Source: an uncultured Phascolarctobacterium sp. (GTDB taxonomy: Bacteria > Bacillota > Negativicutes > Acidaminococcales > Acidaminococcaceae). Taken from it: DNA of 64,000 nucleotides. Location of the stretch: contig UQZN01000011.1 in assembly GCA_900545535.1 (NCBI GenBank), forward strand, positions 1 to 64,000. Direction: 5' to 3'. The notes under the pieces are model-generated. The model saw only the letters and a list, made by a program, of their open reading frames with translations. It ran no database searches and was not told where the DNA came from. A program made the translations under genes and the position numbers. Every line of letters begins with the position of its first letter. The first letter of the stretch is position 1. This document shows, in pieces, positions 15,128 through 23,905 of this stretch.

Positions 15128-16237
15128 TTAAAATACGACTCTGACAGGCGTAACGATGTAAATATAGTTACTTTCAGTAGTTGGTTTGATGCAGACAGGG
15201 CTCAAAGAAGTATTCAGCTCCATTGTAGCCTGTTCATCAGCCAGATTTTTTAAAATATCGATGATATATTTGGAATTAAAAGCAACATTGATCGCTTCGC
15301 CCTGAGTCTGACATTCGATAACTTCACGGCCTTTACCAACATCAGGACTGCTGGAACTGACGACGATCTCATTATTGCCGACGCTGACTTTAATAATACT
15401 GTAATCGCCATCGCTGGAGAATAAAGAAACACGTTCTACGGCTCCTGCAAGTTCTTTAACATTGAACAGGGTTTTGATATTAAAGGCAGGCGGAATAACT
15501 CTGCGATAATCCGGGAACTTACCTTCGATAAGACGTGAAACGATCACTACTTTTTCGATCTGGACCATGATCTGGTTATTTAAGAGCGAAAGCTTAACTT
15601 CCTGAGGCAATTCACTTGTTAAGTTACGTGCGATCTCACTTAAAACTCTGGAAGGAATGATCATCGACATTGCTTCGCTGCTTTCCTGCTCCATAGTTTT
15701 GATCGATAAACGGTGAGTATTAGTACCGACAAAAGTTATTTTACCATCCTGAAGTTCCACTAAAATACCGGTAAATAAAGGTCTGGCTTCGTCTGTAGAG
15801 CAGGCAAAAATAGTCTTTTTGATCAGTTCCTTGATTTTTTCATCTTCCAGTACGATCTGTTTATCAGCGTTGAATTCAGGGAATTTAGGATAATCGTCTT
15901 CATTCATCAGTAAAAGCTGAAAATCAGATTTATCGGACTGAACATTGATAGTTTTTTCTTCTTTATTTTTTAAGATAGTAACATTTTCACCGGGAAGTTT
16001 TCGCATCAATTCTGAAAAATGCTTGGCTGAAACTACTATTTCACCTTTTTCCTGAATTTCCGCTTCAATGCTGCAAGCTATGGCCATATTCAGATCCATT
16101 GCCTGGATCTCTAAAATATTATCATCTGCGATTAAATGAATACCGGAAAAGATAGGAGTACTAGGTTTGGAAGAAATAGCTCTTTGAACTGTTTGGATTG
16201 CTTTGTTAAGGTTAGTTGTTTTACAGGTAAAAATCAT
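15128..16237 (-). CDS. dnaN: DNA polymerase III sliding clamp (beta subunit)
   Basis: A 369-residue beta clamp with the three repeated clamp domains and the usual N-terminus (TTNLNKAIQTVQRAISSKP). It encircles DNA and tethers the replicative polymerase. ATG at 16237 has GGAGG 10 bases upstream. It is second in the dnaA operon; the space between dnaA and dnaN holds the DnaA-box cluster. Confidence 0.98.
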   Translation of the reverse strand: MIFTCKTTNLNKAIQTVQRAISSKPSTPIFSGIHLIADDNILEIQAMDLNMAIACSIEAEIQEKGEIVVSAKHFSELMRKLPGENVTILKNKEEKTINVQSDKSDFQLLLMNEDDYPKFPEFNADKQIVLEDEKIKELIKKTIFACSTDEARPLFTGILVELQDGKITFVGTNTHRLSIKTMEQESSEAMSMIIPSRVLSEIARNLTSELPQEVKLSLLNNQIMVQIEKVVIVSRLIEGKFPDYRRVIPPAFNIKTLFNVKELAGAVERVSLFSSDGDYSIIKVSVGNNEIVVSSSSPDVGKGREVIECQTQGEAINVAFNSKYIIDILKNLADEQATMELNTSLSPVCIKPTTESNYIYIVTPVRVVF

Positions 16238-16513
16238 GTTATACAGACCTCCATCTTTTTTATTATTGCTATATTAATTTAAAATCTTAGTAGACGTCGT
16301 AGTAGGGAGTGTGAATATGTGGAAACAGCTTACAAACGCTGACAACAGCATTTATAAAACTTGTTGATAGAAATGTGGATATTTGGGAAAATTAATGCAC
16401 ATTATCAACAGTTTTAAGATTCCTGTTTTTTATTAACTTCTTATCCACAGAAATCATACAACTTATCCACAGAAACTGTAGATAAGTATAATATAATAGT
16501 AGAATTTTGAAAG
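16238..16513. other. oriC: Replication origin (oriC) with DnaA-box cluster
   Basis: Between dnaA and dnaN lie two perfect DnaA boxes TTATCCACA at 16441-16449 and 16463-16471, and single-mismatch boxes at 16402-16410 (TTATCAACA), 16362-16370 (rc), 16374-16382 (rc) and 16477-16485 (rc). Long AT-rich runs separate them (16411-16440 and 16486-16513), suitable for unwinding. Short TAG-repeat stretches resembling DnaA-trios occur at 16288-16305 and near 16497-16502. Gene polarity switches close to here, as expected for an origin. The dnaA-rpmH gap has no consensus box, so the origin appears to be one-sided, corresponding to Bacillus incC. Confidence 0.85.
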
Positions 16514-17926
16514 TTATTGTTTTAGTTTATCTGTCAGATAAGTAATAGTTTTTTCACAATTGGGATCTTCTTTAATTTTTTTAGCTATTTTTTCATAAGC
16601 GTGAATGACAGTTGTGTGATCGCGTCCGCCAAAAAATTCACCGATTCTTGGATAGGAAAAATCTGCCATTTCACGACACAGATACATGGCTATCTGCCTT
16701 GGATAAGCAATATTCTGCGTTCGTTTTTTGGTGAAAAATTCTTCTTTTTTGATTTTAAAATAGTCAGCGGTTACCTGAAGGATATCATCGAAAGTGACCT
16801 GTTTATTTTTAGTACTGGTACCCATGGCATCAAGAATTTTCTTGGCCAGATCTATCGTGATCGGACTGCCCATCAGAGAGGCATATGCTACTATTTTGGT
16901 ATAAGCGCCTTCTATTTCACGAATATTGGTATCAATACTGGATGCAACCAGCGAAATGACATCGTGAGGGATAGAGATATTTTCTGATTCTGCTTTTTTT
17001 CTTAAAATAGCTATTCTTGTTTCCAGATCCGGTGATTGAATATCGGCCAGCAGGCCTGATTCGAAACGTGAACGTAATCTGTCTTCCAGAGTTTCGATTT
17101 CACGAGGCAGCCGGTCACTGGAAATAATGATCTGTTTATTTGCTTCGTATAAGGTATTGAATGTATGGAAAAATTCTTCCTGCGTCATTTCCTTATTTTT
17201 TAGAAATTGAATATCGTCGATGATTAAACAGTCTATATTACGATATTTTTTTCTAAAGGCGTCGGTATTTTTATTTTGAATAGAATTGATTATCTCGTTG
17301 GTGAATTTCTCACTGGAAATATATAATATTTTCATTTTGGGATCGTTCATTTTTATCTGATTGCCGATCGCATGCATCAGATGTGTTTTACCGAGACCTA
17401 CACCGCCGTAAATAAAAAGAGGGTTATAAGCTTTAGCGGGATTTGAAGCTACTGCCTGGGCTGCCGCATAAGCAAATCTATTGGAATTACCGATAACGAA
17501 AGTTTCAAAAATATATTTTGGATTAAGATTGCTCTGAATATCTTCTTCAAAAAGATCCTGCTGTGTAAAATTGTTTTTTAACGGCGGTAAAACAGTTGCT
17601 GCGGGTGAAGAAACTGTTTTAGTATCCATCACAGCAGTTTCTGCTGCAGCTGCAGTAATATCTTCAGATTTCAGGTCCAGATTTTCGATTTTAAATTGCA
17701 GGTTTGTACCGGTAATGCTGGATAACATACCTTCAATGACTGTAGTATATGTTTCTTCAAGCCATTTTTTTGTGAAATTATTTTTGGCGCCTACTTTTAA
17801 GTAGGTATCTGTTATTTCCAAGGGTATCAGAGGTTTGATCCAGGCGTTATAAACATTTTCACTGGTAGATTCGTGAAATTTTTCCAGGAATTTTACCCAA
17901 ACCTCCGCTAAATCATACGAACTCAT
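16514..17926 (-). CDS. dnaA: Chromosomal replication initiator DnaA
   Basis: A DnaA of about 470 residues. Domain I is N-terminal (VWVKFLEKFHESTSENVYNAW), the AAA+ domain has Walker A GGVGLGKTHLM at about 174-184 and Walker B LIIDDIQFL, and the C-terminal helix-turn-helix carries the DnaA signature GGRDHTTVIHA. I place the start at the ATG at 17926 (MSSYDLAEVW), with AGGAAGG nine bases upstream; an in-frame extension of 58 codons upstream is hydrophobic and unlike any DnaA. It opens the leftward origin operon. Confidence 0.97.
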   Translation of the reverse strand: MSSYDLAEVWVKFLEKFHESTSENVYNAWIKPLIPLEITDTYLKVGAKNNFTKKWLEETYTTVIEGMLSSITGTNLQFKIENLDLKSEDITAAAAETAVMDTKTVSSPAATVLPPLKNNFTQQDLFEEDIQSNLNPKYIFETFVIGNSNRFAYAAAQAVASNPAKAYNPLFIYGGVGLGKTHLMHAIGNQIKMNDPKMKILYISSEKFTNEIINSIQNKNTDAFRKKYRNIDCLIIDDIQFLKNKEMTQEEFFHTFNTLYEANKQIIISSDRLPREIETLEDRLRSRFESGLLADIQSPDLETRIAILRKKAESENISIPHDVISLVASSIDTNIREIEGAYTKIVAYASLMGSPITIDLAKKILDAMGTSTKNKQVTFDDILQVTADYFKIKKEEFFTKKRTQNIAYPRQIAMYLCREMADFSYPRIGEFFGGRDHTTVIHAYEKIAKKIKEDPNCEKTITYLTDKLKQ

Positions 17927-18090
17927 AAAATACATCCTTCCTGTGGCTGCTTGCAAACGGCTTGTAAGGCGTTCAAATAATGTTTCGAAACAAAAAATAA
18001 TAGTAAGGCTTATAAAAAATCCTACAGTCGTCTTTATGTGGCTGTAAAATATAAAAAATGGCATAGTAAGACTATTATTACTATCACTAT

Positions 18091-18119
18091 ATTTTATCAA
18101 AATTAAGAGTTATTAGCAA
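18091..18119 (-). promoter_or_regulatory. Candidate dnaA promoter
   Basis: Minus-strand -35 TTGCTA (18114-18119), 17-base spacer, -10 TAAAAT (18091-18096), which leaves an untranslated leader of about 160 bases. The leader contains two copies of ATAGTAAG and an ATAGTAA/TTACTAT inverted repeat (18063-18084), possible regulatory sites. Moderate support. Confidence 0.45.
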
Positions 18120-18188
18120 TTTTTAATTGTGAAGAAAATTTTGAATGAGGGAAAATAATAAAAATTTCTCGAACTAAGTGCTTTATTC

Positions 18189-18217
18189 TTGACACTTGAA
18201 GTCGTTTCTAATATAAT
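18189..18217 (+). promoter_or_regulatory. Promoter of the rpmH operon
   Basis: Perfect -35 TTGACA (18189-18194), 17-base spacer and perfect -10 TATAAT (18212-18217), about 70 bases before rpmH. It is the strongest promoter between dnaA and rpmH and faces right. Confidence 0.85.
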
Positions 18218-18287
18218 TTCTGTAGCTATCAATTCAAATCAATATAGAATTTGATAAAACTAGTGAGTGGTAAGGAGGTAAGATTTC

Positions 18288-18422
18288 ATGAAACGTACTT
18301 TTCAACCTAACAACCTTAGAAGAAAAAGAACCCATGGTTTTAGAGAAAGAATGAAAACTTTGGGCGGTCGTCAAGTTCTCAAAAGAAGACGTGCTAGAGG
18401 CAGAAAGAAATTGTCTGCATAA
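18288..18422 (+). CDS. rpmH: Ribosomal protein bL34
   Basis: A 44-residue protein beginning MKRTFQPNNLRRKRTHGFRE and ending in a run of Arg/Lys, the standard L34 sequence of the large ribosomal subunit. Start ATG is preceded by AAGGAGGT. It is first gene of the rightward operon opposite dnaA, its conserved place in bacteria. Confidence 0.98.
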   Translation: MKRTFQPNNLRRKRTHGFRERMKTLGGRQVLKRRRARGRKKLSA

Positions 18423-18428
18423 TATCAT

Positions 18429-18459
18429 AAAAATAGGCCGCGCGAGTGGCCTATTTTTT
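18429..18459 (+). terminator. Terminator or attenuator between rpmH and rnpA
   Basis: An 11-bp stem, AAAAATAGGCC with GGCCTATTTTT (18429-18439 and 18448-18458) and an 8-base loop, ends in T6. It should stop a fraction of transcripts after rpmH, giving more L34 mRNA than RNase P protein mRNA. Confidence 0.75.
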
Positions 18460-18481
18460 CCATGCGGGCAGGTGCAAGAAT

Positions 18482-18841
18482 TTGGAACTAAGAAAAAAGT
18501 TCACTTTTCCTAAAAAAAATCGAATCAAGTCTAAAGCCGGTTTTCAGTTGGTGTATACTACCGGCCGTTCCGTCGTTGACAGTTTATCTGTCCTTTATGT
18601 TTTGCCTTTAGACGCGGAAGGGCCCAAGATTGGTTTTGCTGTCGGTAAAAAAATTGGTAATGCCGTAGTACGTAATCGTGTCAAAAGGATGATGAGAGAA
18701 GTGTTTCGTCATCATAAATCGGAATTGCTGATGAATGTACAGCTTATTTGGGTAGCCCGTAAAAAGCTGGCTGCCGCAGATTTAAAAACTTATGATCGAG
18801 TATTTATGCGTTTAGCTAAAAGAGCCGCTTTGTTGAAGTAA
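18482..18841 (+). CDS. rnpA: Ribonuclease P protein component
   Basis: A protein of about 119 residues with the RnpA core (LRKKFTFPKKNRIKSKAGFQ; GFAVGKKIGNAVVRNRVKRMMRE) that binds P RNA for tRNA 5'-end processing. I chose the TTG start at 18482, preceded by AGGTG at 9 bases; an in-frame GTG at 18446 falls inside the upstream hairpin and gives an unusual 12-residue extension. It is in the rpmH-rnpA-yidD-yidC-jag-mnmE series. Confidence 0.93.
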   Translation: MELRKKFTFPKKNRIKSKAGFQLVYTTGRSVVDSLSVLYVLPLDAEGPKIGFAVGKKIGNAVVRNRVKRMMREVFRHHKSELLMNVQLIWVARKKLAAADLKTYDRVFMRLAKRAALLK

Positions 18842-18852
18842 GGTGAATTTCT

Positions 18853-19062
18853 GTGAAAACATTGATGATTGTTGGTATCCGTTTTTATCAGTTATTTATT
18901 TCACCGTTATTTCCGCCTACATGCAGGTTTTATCCTACATGTTCTCAGTATGCCATTGAAGCGATCCGTAAAAAGGGCGCTTTAAAAGGAGGCTGGCTGG
19001 CAGTTAAAAGGATTGCCAAATGTCATCCTTTCCATCCGGGCGGTTATGACCCTGTTAGTTAA
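18853..19062 (+). CDS. yidD: Membrane protein insertion efficiency factor YidD
   Basis: A 69-residue protein with the family pattern RFYQLFISPLFPPTCRFYPT, CSQYAIEAI and FHPGGYDPV. It helps YidC-dependent membrane insertion. GTG start, 11 bases after rnpA, directly before yidC. Confidence 0.96.
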   Translation: MKTLMIVGIRFYQLFISPLFPPTCRFYPTCSQYAIEAIRKKGALKGGWLAVKRIAKCHPFHPGGYDPVS

Positions 19063-19122
19063 CAACTTGATAATGCAAATTAAAGTAGTACATATATACA
19101 CTAACCTCTAAGGAGTGATATC

Positions 19123-19752
19123 TTGGATTTTCTCAGCAATATTGTTCAGCAGGTCATTACAGTACTTTATAATATGACTGCTACTGTTGGTTTACCAAAT
19201 TATGGTCTGGCGATTATCATTATGACGATCATCGTTAAAATACTGTTGTATCCTTTAACGAAAAAACAGATCGAATCTACTAAAGCTATGATGGCTATGC
19301 AGCCTAAAATGAAAGCTATTCAGGAAAAATATAAGAACGATAAACAGCGTTTGAATATGGAACTGGCTAACCTTTATAAACAGGAAAATGTCAATCCTTT
19401 GGCAGGCTGCCTGCCTTTATTGGTACAAATGCCGATCATGATCGGTATTTTCTATGGTATCCGTGATTTTCATTATGTTGGACCGGCTAATTTCTTATGG
19501 ATCCAAAGTATTTCCAATCCCGATCCAATGTATATCCTGCCGGTTTTATCTGCTTTGACTACTTTTGTGCAGTCTAAACAGACGATGCCGGATACTTCTT
19601 CAGCACAGAATAAAATGATGCTGTATTTTATGCCGCTCTTTATCGGTTATATCAGTTTTAGCTTCCCGGCAGGCCTGGTGCTTTACTGGGTCGTAATGAA
19701 CCTGATGCAGATCGGTCAGCAGGCATTGATGAATAAGGCTACTGTAAAATAA
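19123..19752 (+). CDS. yidC: Membrane protein insertase YidC
   Basis: A 209-residue YidC/Oxa1 insertase of the short Gram-positive type (no large periplasmic domain and no obvious lipobox). The core helices include LPNYGLAIIIMTIIVKILL and GCLPLLVQMPIMIGIFYGIR; the conserved cytoplasmic Lys-rich hairpin follows TKKQIE. TTG start preceded by AAGGAGTG. It inserts proteins into the cytoplasmic membrane with or without Sec. Confidence 0.95.
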   Translation: MDFLSNIVQQVITVLYNMTATVGLPNYGLAIIIMTIIVKILLYPLTKKQIESTKAMMAMQPKMKAIQEKYKNDKQRLNMELANLYKQENVNPLAGCLPLLVQMPIMIGIFYGIRDFHYVGPANFLWIQSISNPDPMYILPVLSALTTFVQSKQTMPDTSSAQNKMMLYFMPLFIGYISFSFPAGLVLYWVVMNLMQIGQQALMNKATVK

Positions 19753-19773
19753 TTGCTACAGGAGGCGAAAAAG

Positions 19774-20541
19774 ATGTGTTTCCTCGAAAAAACAGGAAAA
19801 AATGTTGATGAAGCTTTGGAACAGGCTTTAAATGAGTTAAAAACTACTCGTGATAAAGTAAATATTGAAGTTGTCGAAGAAGCAAAAAGCGGTTTATTCG
19901 GTTTATTTTCTAAAAAAGCCAAAATTCGCGTTACTTTAAAAGATGCTGCTGCTAAGATCAGTGATGTCGTTGAAGAAGCTTTGGATAATATCAAAGCGGA
20001 TGTTCAGGCTGGCAAAGAAGAATATAAAAGCACAGCAGCACCAGCTGATCCGGAAACTGCAGTCAAAAAAGAATTTGTGATTGATGAAGAAGCAGTTCAG
20101 GCCGGTAAGGAATTTTTACAGAAAATTTTCCTCTCAATGAAAATTGAGGTGGTTATGGAAAAATTCGTTAATAAAGCTGACGGTACTGTTACTTTAAAAC
20201 TGCATGGGCCGGATATGGGGATCCTGATCGGTAAACATGGCCAGACCCTGGATGCTCTGCAATATCTGACCAATCTTGTTGCCAATAAAAATTCCAGTGA
20301 AAGAATCCGTCTTATTATCGACGTTGAAGATTACCGGGAACGGAGAATCGAAACTTTGAGTCGTCTGGCTGTACGTCTGGCTGACAAAGTTAAACGTAAT
20401 GGTGAAAGAGTCGTTCTTGAACCGATGAATCCGCATGAAAGAAAGATCATTCATATGGCTTTACAGAATGATCGCCGCATCACTACTTTGAGCGAAGGCG
20501 AAGAACCTTATCGTAAAGTAGTGATCGAATTAAAAAAATAA
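19774..20541 (+). CDS. jag: Jag/KhpB RNA-binding protein
   Basis: A protein of about 255 residues with three parts: Jag N-terminal domain (GKNVDEALEQALNEL...AKSGLFGLFSKKAKI), KH domain around GILIGKHGQTLDALQYL, and R3H domain near the C-terminus (EPMNPHERKIIHMALQ). KhpB binds RNA with KhpA and affects cell division and elongation in Firmicutes. The ATG at 19774 is chosen because GGAGG is 8 bases upstream. Confidence 0.95.
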   Translation: MCFLEKTGKNVDEALEQALNELKTTRDKVNIEVVEEAKSGLFGLFSKKAKIRVTLKDAAAKISDVVEEALDNIKADVQAGKEEYKSTAAPADPETAVKKEFVIDEEAVQAGKEFLQKIFLSMKIEVVMEKFVNKADGTVTLKLHGPDMGILIGKHGQTLDALQYLTNLVANKNSSERIRLIIDVEDYRERRIETLSRLAVRLADKVKRNGERVVLEPMNPHERKIIHMALQNDRRITTLSEGEEPYRKVVIELKK

Positions 20542-20550
20542 TTTGTGTCT

Positions 20551-20582
20551 GAGACCCAGTAATTTATGTTACTGGGTTTCTC
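20551..20582 (+). terminator. Hairpin between jag and mnmE, weak terminator or processing site
   Basis: A 12-bp stem (20551-20562 with 20569-20580, one G-U pair, 6-base loop) is followed only by TCTCTATT, not a true T-run. Partial termination or mRNA stabilisation between jag and mnmE is likely. Confidence 0.5.
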
Positions 20583-20597
20583 TATTGGAGAGTAATT

Positions 20598-22001
20598 ATG
20601 GTAAAGAAGCATCCTGTTGCGGAAACTGGCGATACGATCAGTGCCGTTATTACGGCTTTAGGCGAAGGCGCAGTGGGCATAGTCCGTATCAGCGGCAATG
20701 AAGCAGCCGCTATCGGAGATAAAATGTTCCAGTCGGTATCAGGTAAAAAACTGACAGAGCATGCATCGCATCTGCTGGTTTATGGACACGTAGTTGATGA
20801 AGCAAATAATAAAATAGACGAAGTTCTCGCTGTTTATATGCGGGGACCGCGTTCTTATACTGCTGAAGATGTGGTGGAGATCCAAAGTCATGGCGGTCTG
20901 CAGTCTTTAAAAACCATACTGGGTTTAACTTATAAACTGGGCGCGCGCCCGGCCGAACCGGGAGAGTTTACGAAAAGAGCTTTTTTAAATGGGCGGATCG
21001 ATCTGATCCAGGCGGAAGCGGTGATGGATATTATCAAATCCCGCAGCGAAGCATCTTTAAAAATGGCAGTACGCCAGCAGGACGGGCAGCTGTCCAAAAA
21101 GATCAAAGGCCTGCGCCGGAATTTACTGGATCTTGTCGTTAATTTGGAAGCGGTTATCGACTACCCTGAAGATGATATTGAAGAAATAACTTTTCATACG
21201 GTCAGCGAAGGTATGGAAAAAGTAAAACAGGAACTGGAATACCTGCTGCAGCATGCCCATACCGGGAAAATATTGCGCGAAGGATTGCAGACAGTTATTG
21301 TCGGCCGTCCTAACGTAGGTAAATCAAGTCTTTTAAATGCCCTGCTGAGTGAGGAACGGGCCATAGTTTCAGAGTATGCCGGAACTACGCGCGATGTGAT
21401 CGAAGAACAGCTGCTCTTGGGCAGCGTACCTTTGGTTTTAGTCGATACGGCCGGTATCAGGCAGACTGAAGATTATGTGGAGCAGATCGGCGTTGCCAGA
21501 AGTAAAGAACGTCTGGATAAAGCAGAACTGGCAGTGGTCGTCTTAGACGGCTCGCAGATTTTGACTGAGGAAGATGAAGAAATTTTACATGCGGTCGAGG
21601 GCAAGCCATGTGTTATAATAGTAAACAAAGGTGACCAGCCGCAGGTCAATGATCTGGCAGCTTTGCAAAAACGGTTTGGTTCAGACAGAGTACTGCTTGT
21701 ATCTGCTAAGACCGGCGGCGGGCTGGAACAGTTTACGGCCTGGCTGCAAAATTATGTTTATGGTTCAGAGCATGCTTTGGCAGGCGGTGCTTATGTACAG
21801 AACGCACGTCATGAAAAACTGCTGCGTGAAGCCTTGCTCAGTGTGGAAGATGCCATAAGGGCAGCCGCTTCGATGCTTCCTTATGATTGTATCGTTATCG
21901 ATCTGCATAAGGCGATAGCTGCGATGGGTTCGATCACTGGTGATACTCTGCAGGACGAAATCATTAACGAGATCTTTTCAAAATTCTGCGTTGGGAAATA
22001 A
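20598..22001 (+). CDS. mnmE: tRNA modification GTPase MnmE
   Basis: A 467-residue protein: N-terminal tetrahydrofolate-binding domain (DTISAVITALGEGAVGIVRISG), G domain with GRPNVGKSSLLNALL and VDTAGIRQTED, and the C-terminal catalytic cysteine in FSKFCVGK. With MnmG it makes the aminomethyl-type modification at U34 of tRNAs reading split codon boxes. mnmG follows after 23 bases. Confidence 0.98.
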   Translation: MVKKHPVAETGDTISAVITALGEGAVGIVRISGNEAAAIGDKMFQSVSGKKLTEHASHLLVYGHVVDEANNKIDEVLAVYMRGPRSYTAEDVVEIQSHGGLQSLKTILGLTYKLGARPAEPGEFTKRAFLNGRIDLIQAEAVMDIIKSRSEASLKMAVRQQDGQLSKKIKGLRRNLLDLVVNLEAVIDYPEDDIEEITFHTVSEGMEKVKQELEYLLQHAHTGKILREGLQTVIVGRPNVGKSSLLNALLSEERAIVSEYAGTTRDVIEEQLLLGSVPLVLVDTAGIRQTEDYVEQIGVARSKERLDKAELAVVVLDGSQILTEEDEEILHAVEGKPCVIIVNKGDQPQVNDLAALQKRFGSDRVLLVSAKTGGGLEQFTAWLQNYVYGSEHALAGGAYVQNARHEKLLREALLSVEDAIRAAASMLPYDCIVIDLHKAIAAMGSITGDTLQDEIINEIFSKFCVGK

Positions 22002-22024
22002 GAGTTGAGTTTGTAGGTGACAGA

Positions 22025-23905
22025 ATGTATATTACTGATAATTATGATGTCGTCGTTATTGGTGCGGGCCATGCCGGAGTAGAAGCGGCTCTGGCTGCCG
22101 CACGGATGGGCGGCAGGACACTGCTGGCGACTTTGTCTTTGGATAATATTGCGTTGATGCCCTGTAACCCTTCCGTCGGCGGGCCGGCTAAGGGACATTT
22201 AGTGCGCGAGATCGATGCTTTGGGCGGGCAGATGGGTCTGACTGCTGATGAAGCCTGCATCCAGATGCGGCTTTTAAATACCGGCAAAGGTTACGCTGTC
22301 CACGCTTTAAGAGCGCAGGCAGATAAGCCCTTTTACCATACGCTGATGAAGCAGGTCGTAGAAAATCAGGAAAATTTAGACGTCAAGCAATTGATGATCG
22401 ATAAATTGTTAGTCGAAAATGGCGCCGTAGTCGGAGTAGAGGCCGAGACAGGCGAAGTTTTTGAAGCGAAATGCGTTATTCTGGCTACCGGTACCTATCT
22501 GCGCGGCCGTATAGTTTACGGTCAGGTCAATTATGAATCCGGTCCTAACGGACTGCGTTCAGCCAATAAGCTGTCATCCTCTCTGCTGGAGCATGGAGTA
22601 GAACTGATGCGTTTCAAAACAGGTACGCCGGCGCGTATCGACGCCCGCAGCCTGGATTACAGTAAAATGGAAGCCCAATACGGCGATGAACAGGTGCGTA
22701 ATTTTTCTTTTATGAGCACGATCACGGAAAGAAAGCAGGTTCCCTGCTGGCTGACCTATACTAATGCGGCTACTCATAAGATCATCCGTGATAATCTGCA
22801 CCTGTCAGGAATGTTCAATGGTATGATCGAAGGCGTCGGGCCGCGCTACTGTCCTTCTATTGAGGCAAAGATCGTACGTTTTGCCGATAAAGAACGGCAT
22901 CAGCTATTTGTCGAGCCGGAAGGTCTGCGGACTAATGAAATGTATGTGCAGGGAATGTCTTCGTCTTTGCCGGCACATGTGCAGCTGCAGTTTATGCAGA
23001 CGATACCAGGGCTGGAAAACTGCCGGATGATGCGTGCCGGTTATGCTATCGATTATGATTGCCTTGATCCGCTGCAATTAAAAATAACCCTGGAACATAA
23101 GGCTATCAGCGGACTTTTTTCTGCCGGGCAGGCCAATGGCACCAGTGGCTATGAAGAAGCTGCGGCGCAGGGTCTGCTGGCTGGCGTCAATGCTATGCAG
23201 AAGATCAGGAGCAAAGAGCCGCTGCTTTTAAGCCGTAGTGACGGCTATCTGGGAGTTCTGATCGACGATCTGGTAACAAAGGGAACGAACGAGCCTTACC
23301 GCATGATGACTTCGCGTGCTGAATACCGGCTGCTGCTGCGGCAGGATAATGCTGATCTGCGGCTGACGGAAAAAGGCAGGGATGTTGGTCTGGTAGACGA
23401 TGCCCGTTATGAAGCCTTTACTGCCAAGCGCAGCTTACTGGAACGGACTTTGCAGACATTGGGTAGTACACATTTGCCGCCTAATGCAGAGGTGCTGGCG
23501 AAATTGGCGGAACTGGGAACGGCGCCGATCCGTTCGGGAATGTCGCTGCTGGATCTGCTGCGGCGCAGTGAAATGACTTATGAAAAATTGAGACAGGCTT
23601 TTGCAGTGCCGGACTTGCCGGGGGTAGTTGCCGAGCAGGTAGAGATTTTTGCCAAATATGAAGGCTATATCAATAAACAAAAACAGGAAGTTGAAAAAGC
23701 ATTAAAGCTGGAAAATAAAAAAATACCGGCAGCTGTTGATTATCTGAGCATCAAAGAGCTGTCTTCTGAAGCGGCTGAAAAGCTGGCTAAAGTTAAACCG
23801 ACTTCTATCGGGCAGGCTTCACGTATTTCCGGTGTTTCTCCTGCTGATGTCAGTGTTTTGATGATCGCTTTAGAAGTCATGCGCAGGAAGGAACAGCAAT
23901 CATGA
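22025..23905 (+). CDS. mnmG: tRNA uridine-5-carboxymethylaminomethyl synthesis enzyme MnmG
   Basis: A 626-residue flavoprotein with FAD loop VIGAGHAGVEAALAAARMGG at the N-terminus and family motifs CNPSVGGPAKGHLVREIDA and NGTSGYEEAAAQGL. It works with MnmE at tRNA wobble uridine 34. Its last four bases overlap rsmG. Confidence 0.98.
   Translation: MYITDNYDVVVIGAGHAGVEAALAAARMGGRTLLATLSLDNIALMPCNPSVGGPAKGHLVREIDALGGQMGLTADEACIQMRLLNTGKGYAVHALRAQADKPFYHTLMKQVVENQENLDVKQLMIDKLLVENGAVVGVEAETGEVFEAKCVILATGTYLRGRIVYGQVNYESGPNGLRSANKLSSSLLEHGVELMRFKTGTPARIDARSLDYSKMEAQYGDEQVRNFSFMSTITERKQVPCWLTYTNAATHKIIRDNLHLSGMFNGMIEGVGPRYCPSIEAKIVRFADKERHQLFVEPEGLRTNEMYVQGMSSSLPAHVQLQFMQTIPGLENCRMMRAGYAIDYDCLDPLQLKITLEHKAISGLFSAGQANGTSGYEEAAAQGLLAGVNAMQKIRSKEPLLLSRSDGYLGVLIDDLVTKGTNEPYRMMTSRAEYRLLLRQDNADLRLTEKGRDVGLVDDARYEAFTAKRSLLERTLQTLGSTHLPPNAEVLAKLAELGTAPIRSGMSLLDLLRRSEMTYEKLRQAFAVPDLPGVVAEQVEIFAKYEGYINKQKQEVEKALKLENKKIPAAVDYLSIKELSSEAAEKLAKVKPTSIGQASRISGVSPADVSVLMIALEVMRRKEQQS

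Noticed and set aside
17927..18100. A 58-residue hydrophobic N-terminal extension of DnaA
   Set aside because: DnaA is cytosolic and starts with domain I. The ATG at 17926 has a good ribosome site, so the upstream frame is leader sequence.
18446..18481. GTG start for rnpA giving a 12-residue N-terminal extension
   Set aside because: The codon lies in the stem of the rpmH terminator, has no ribosome site, and the extension is absent from typical RnpA sequences.
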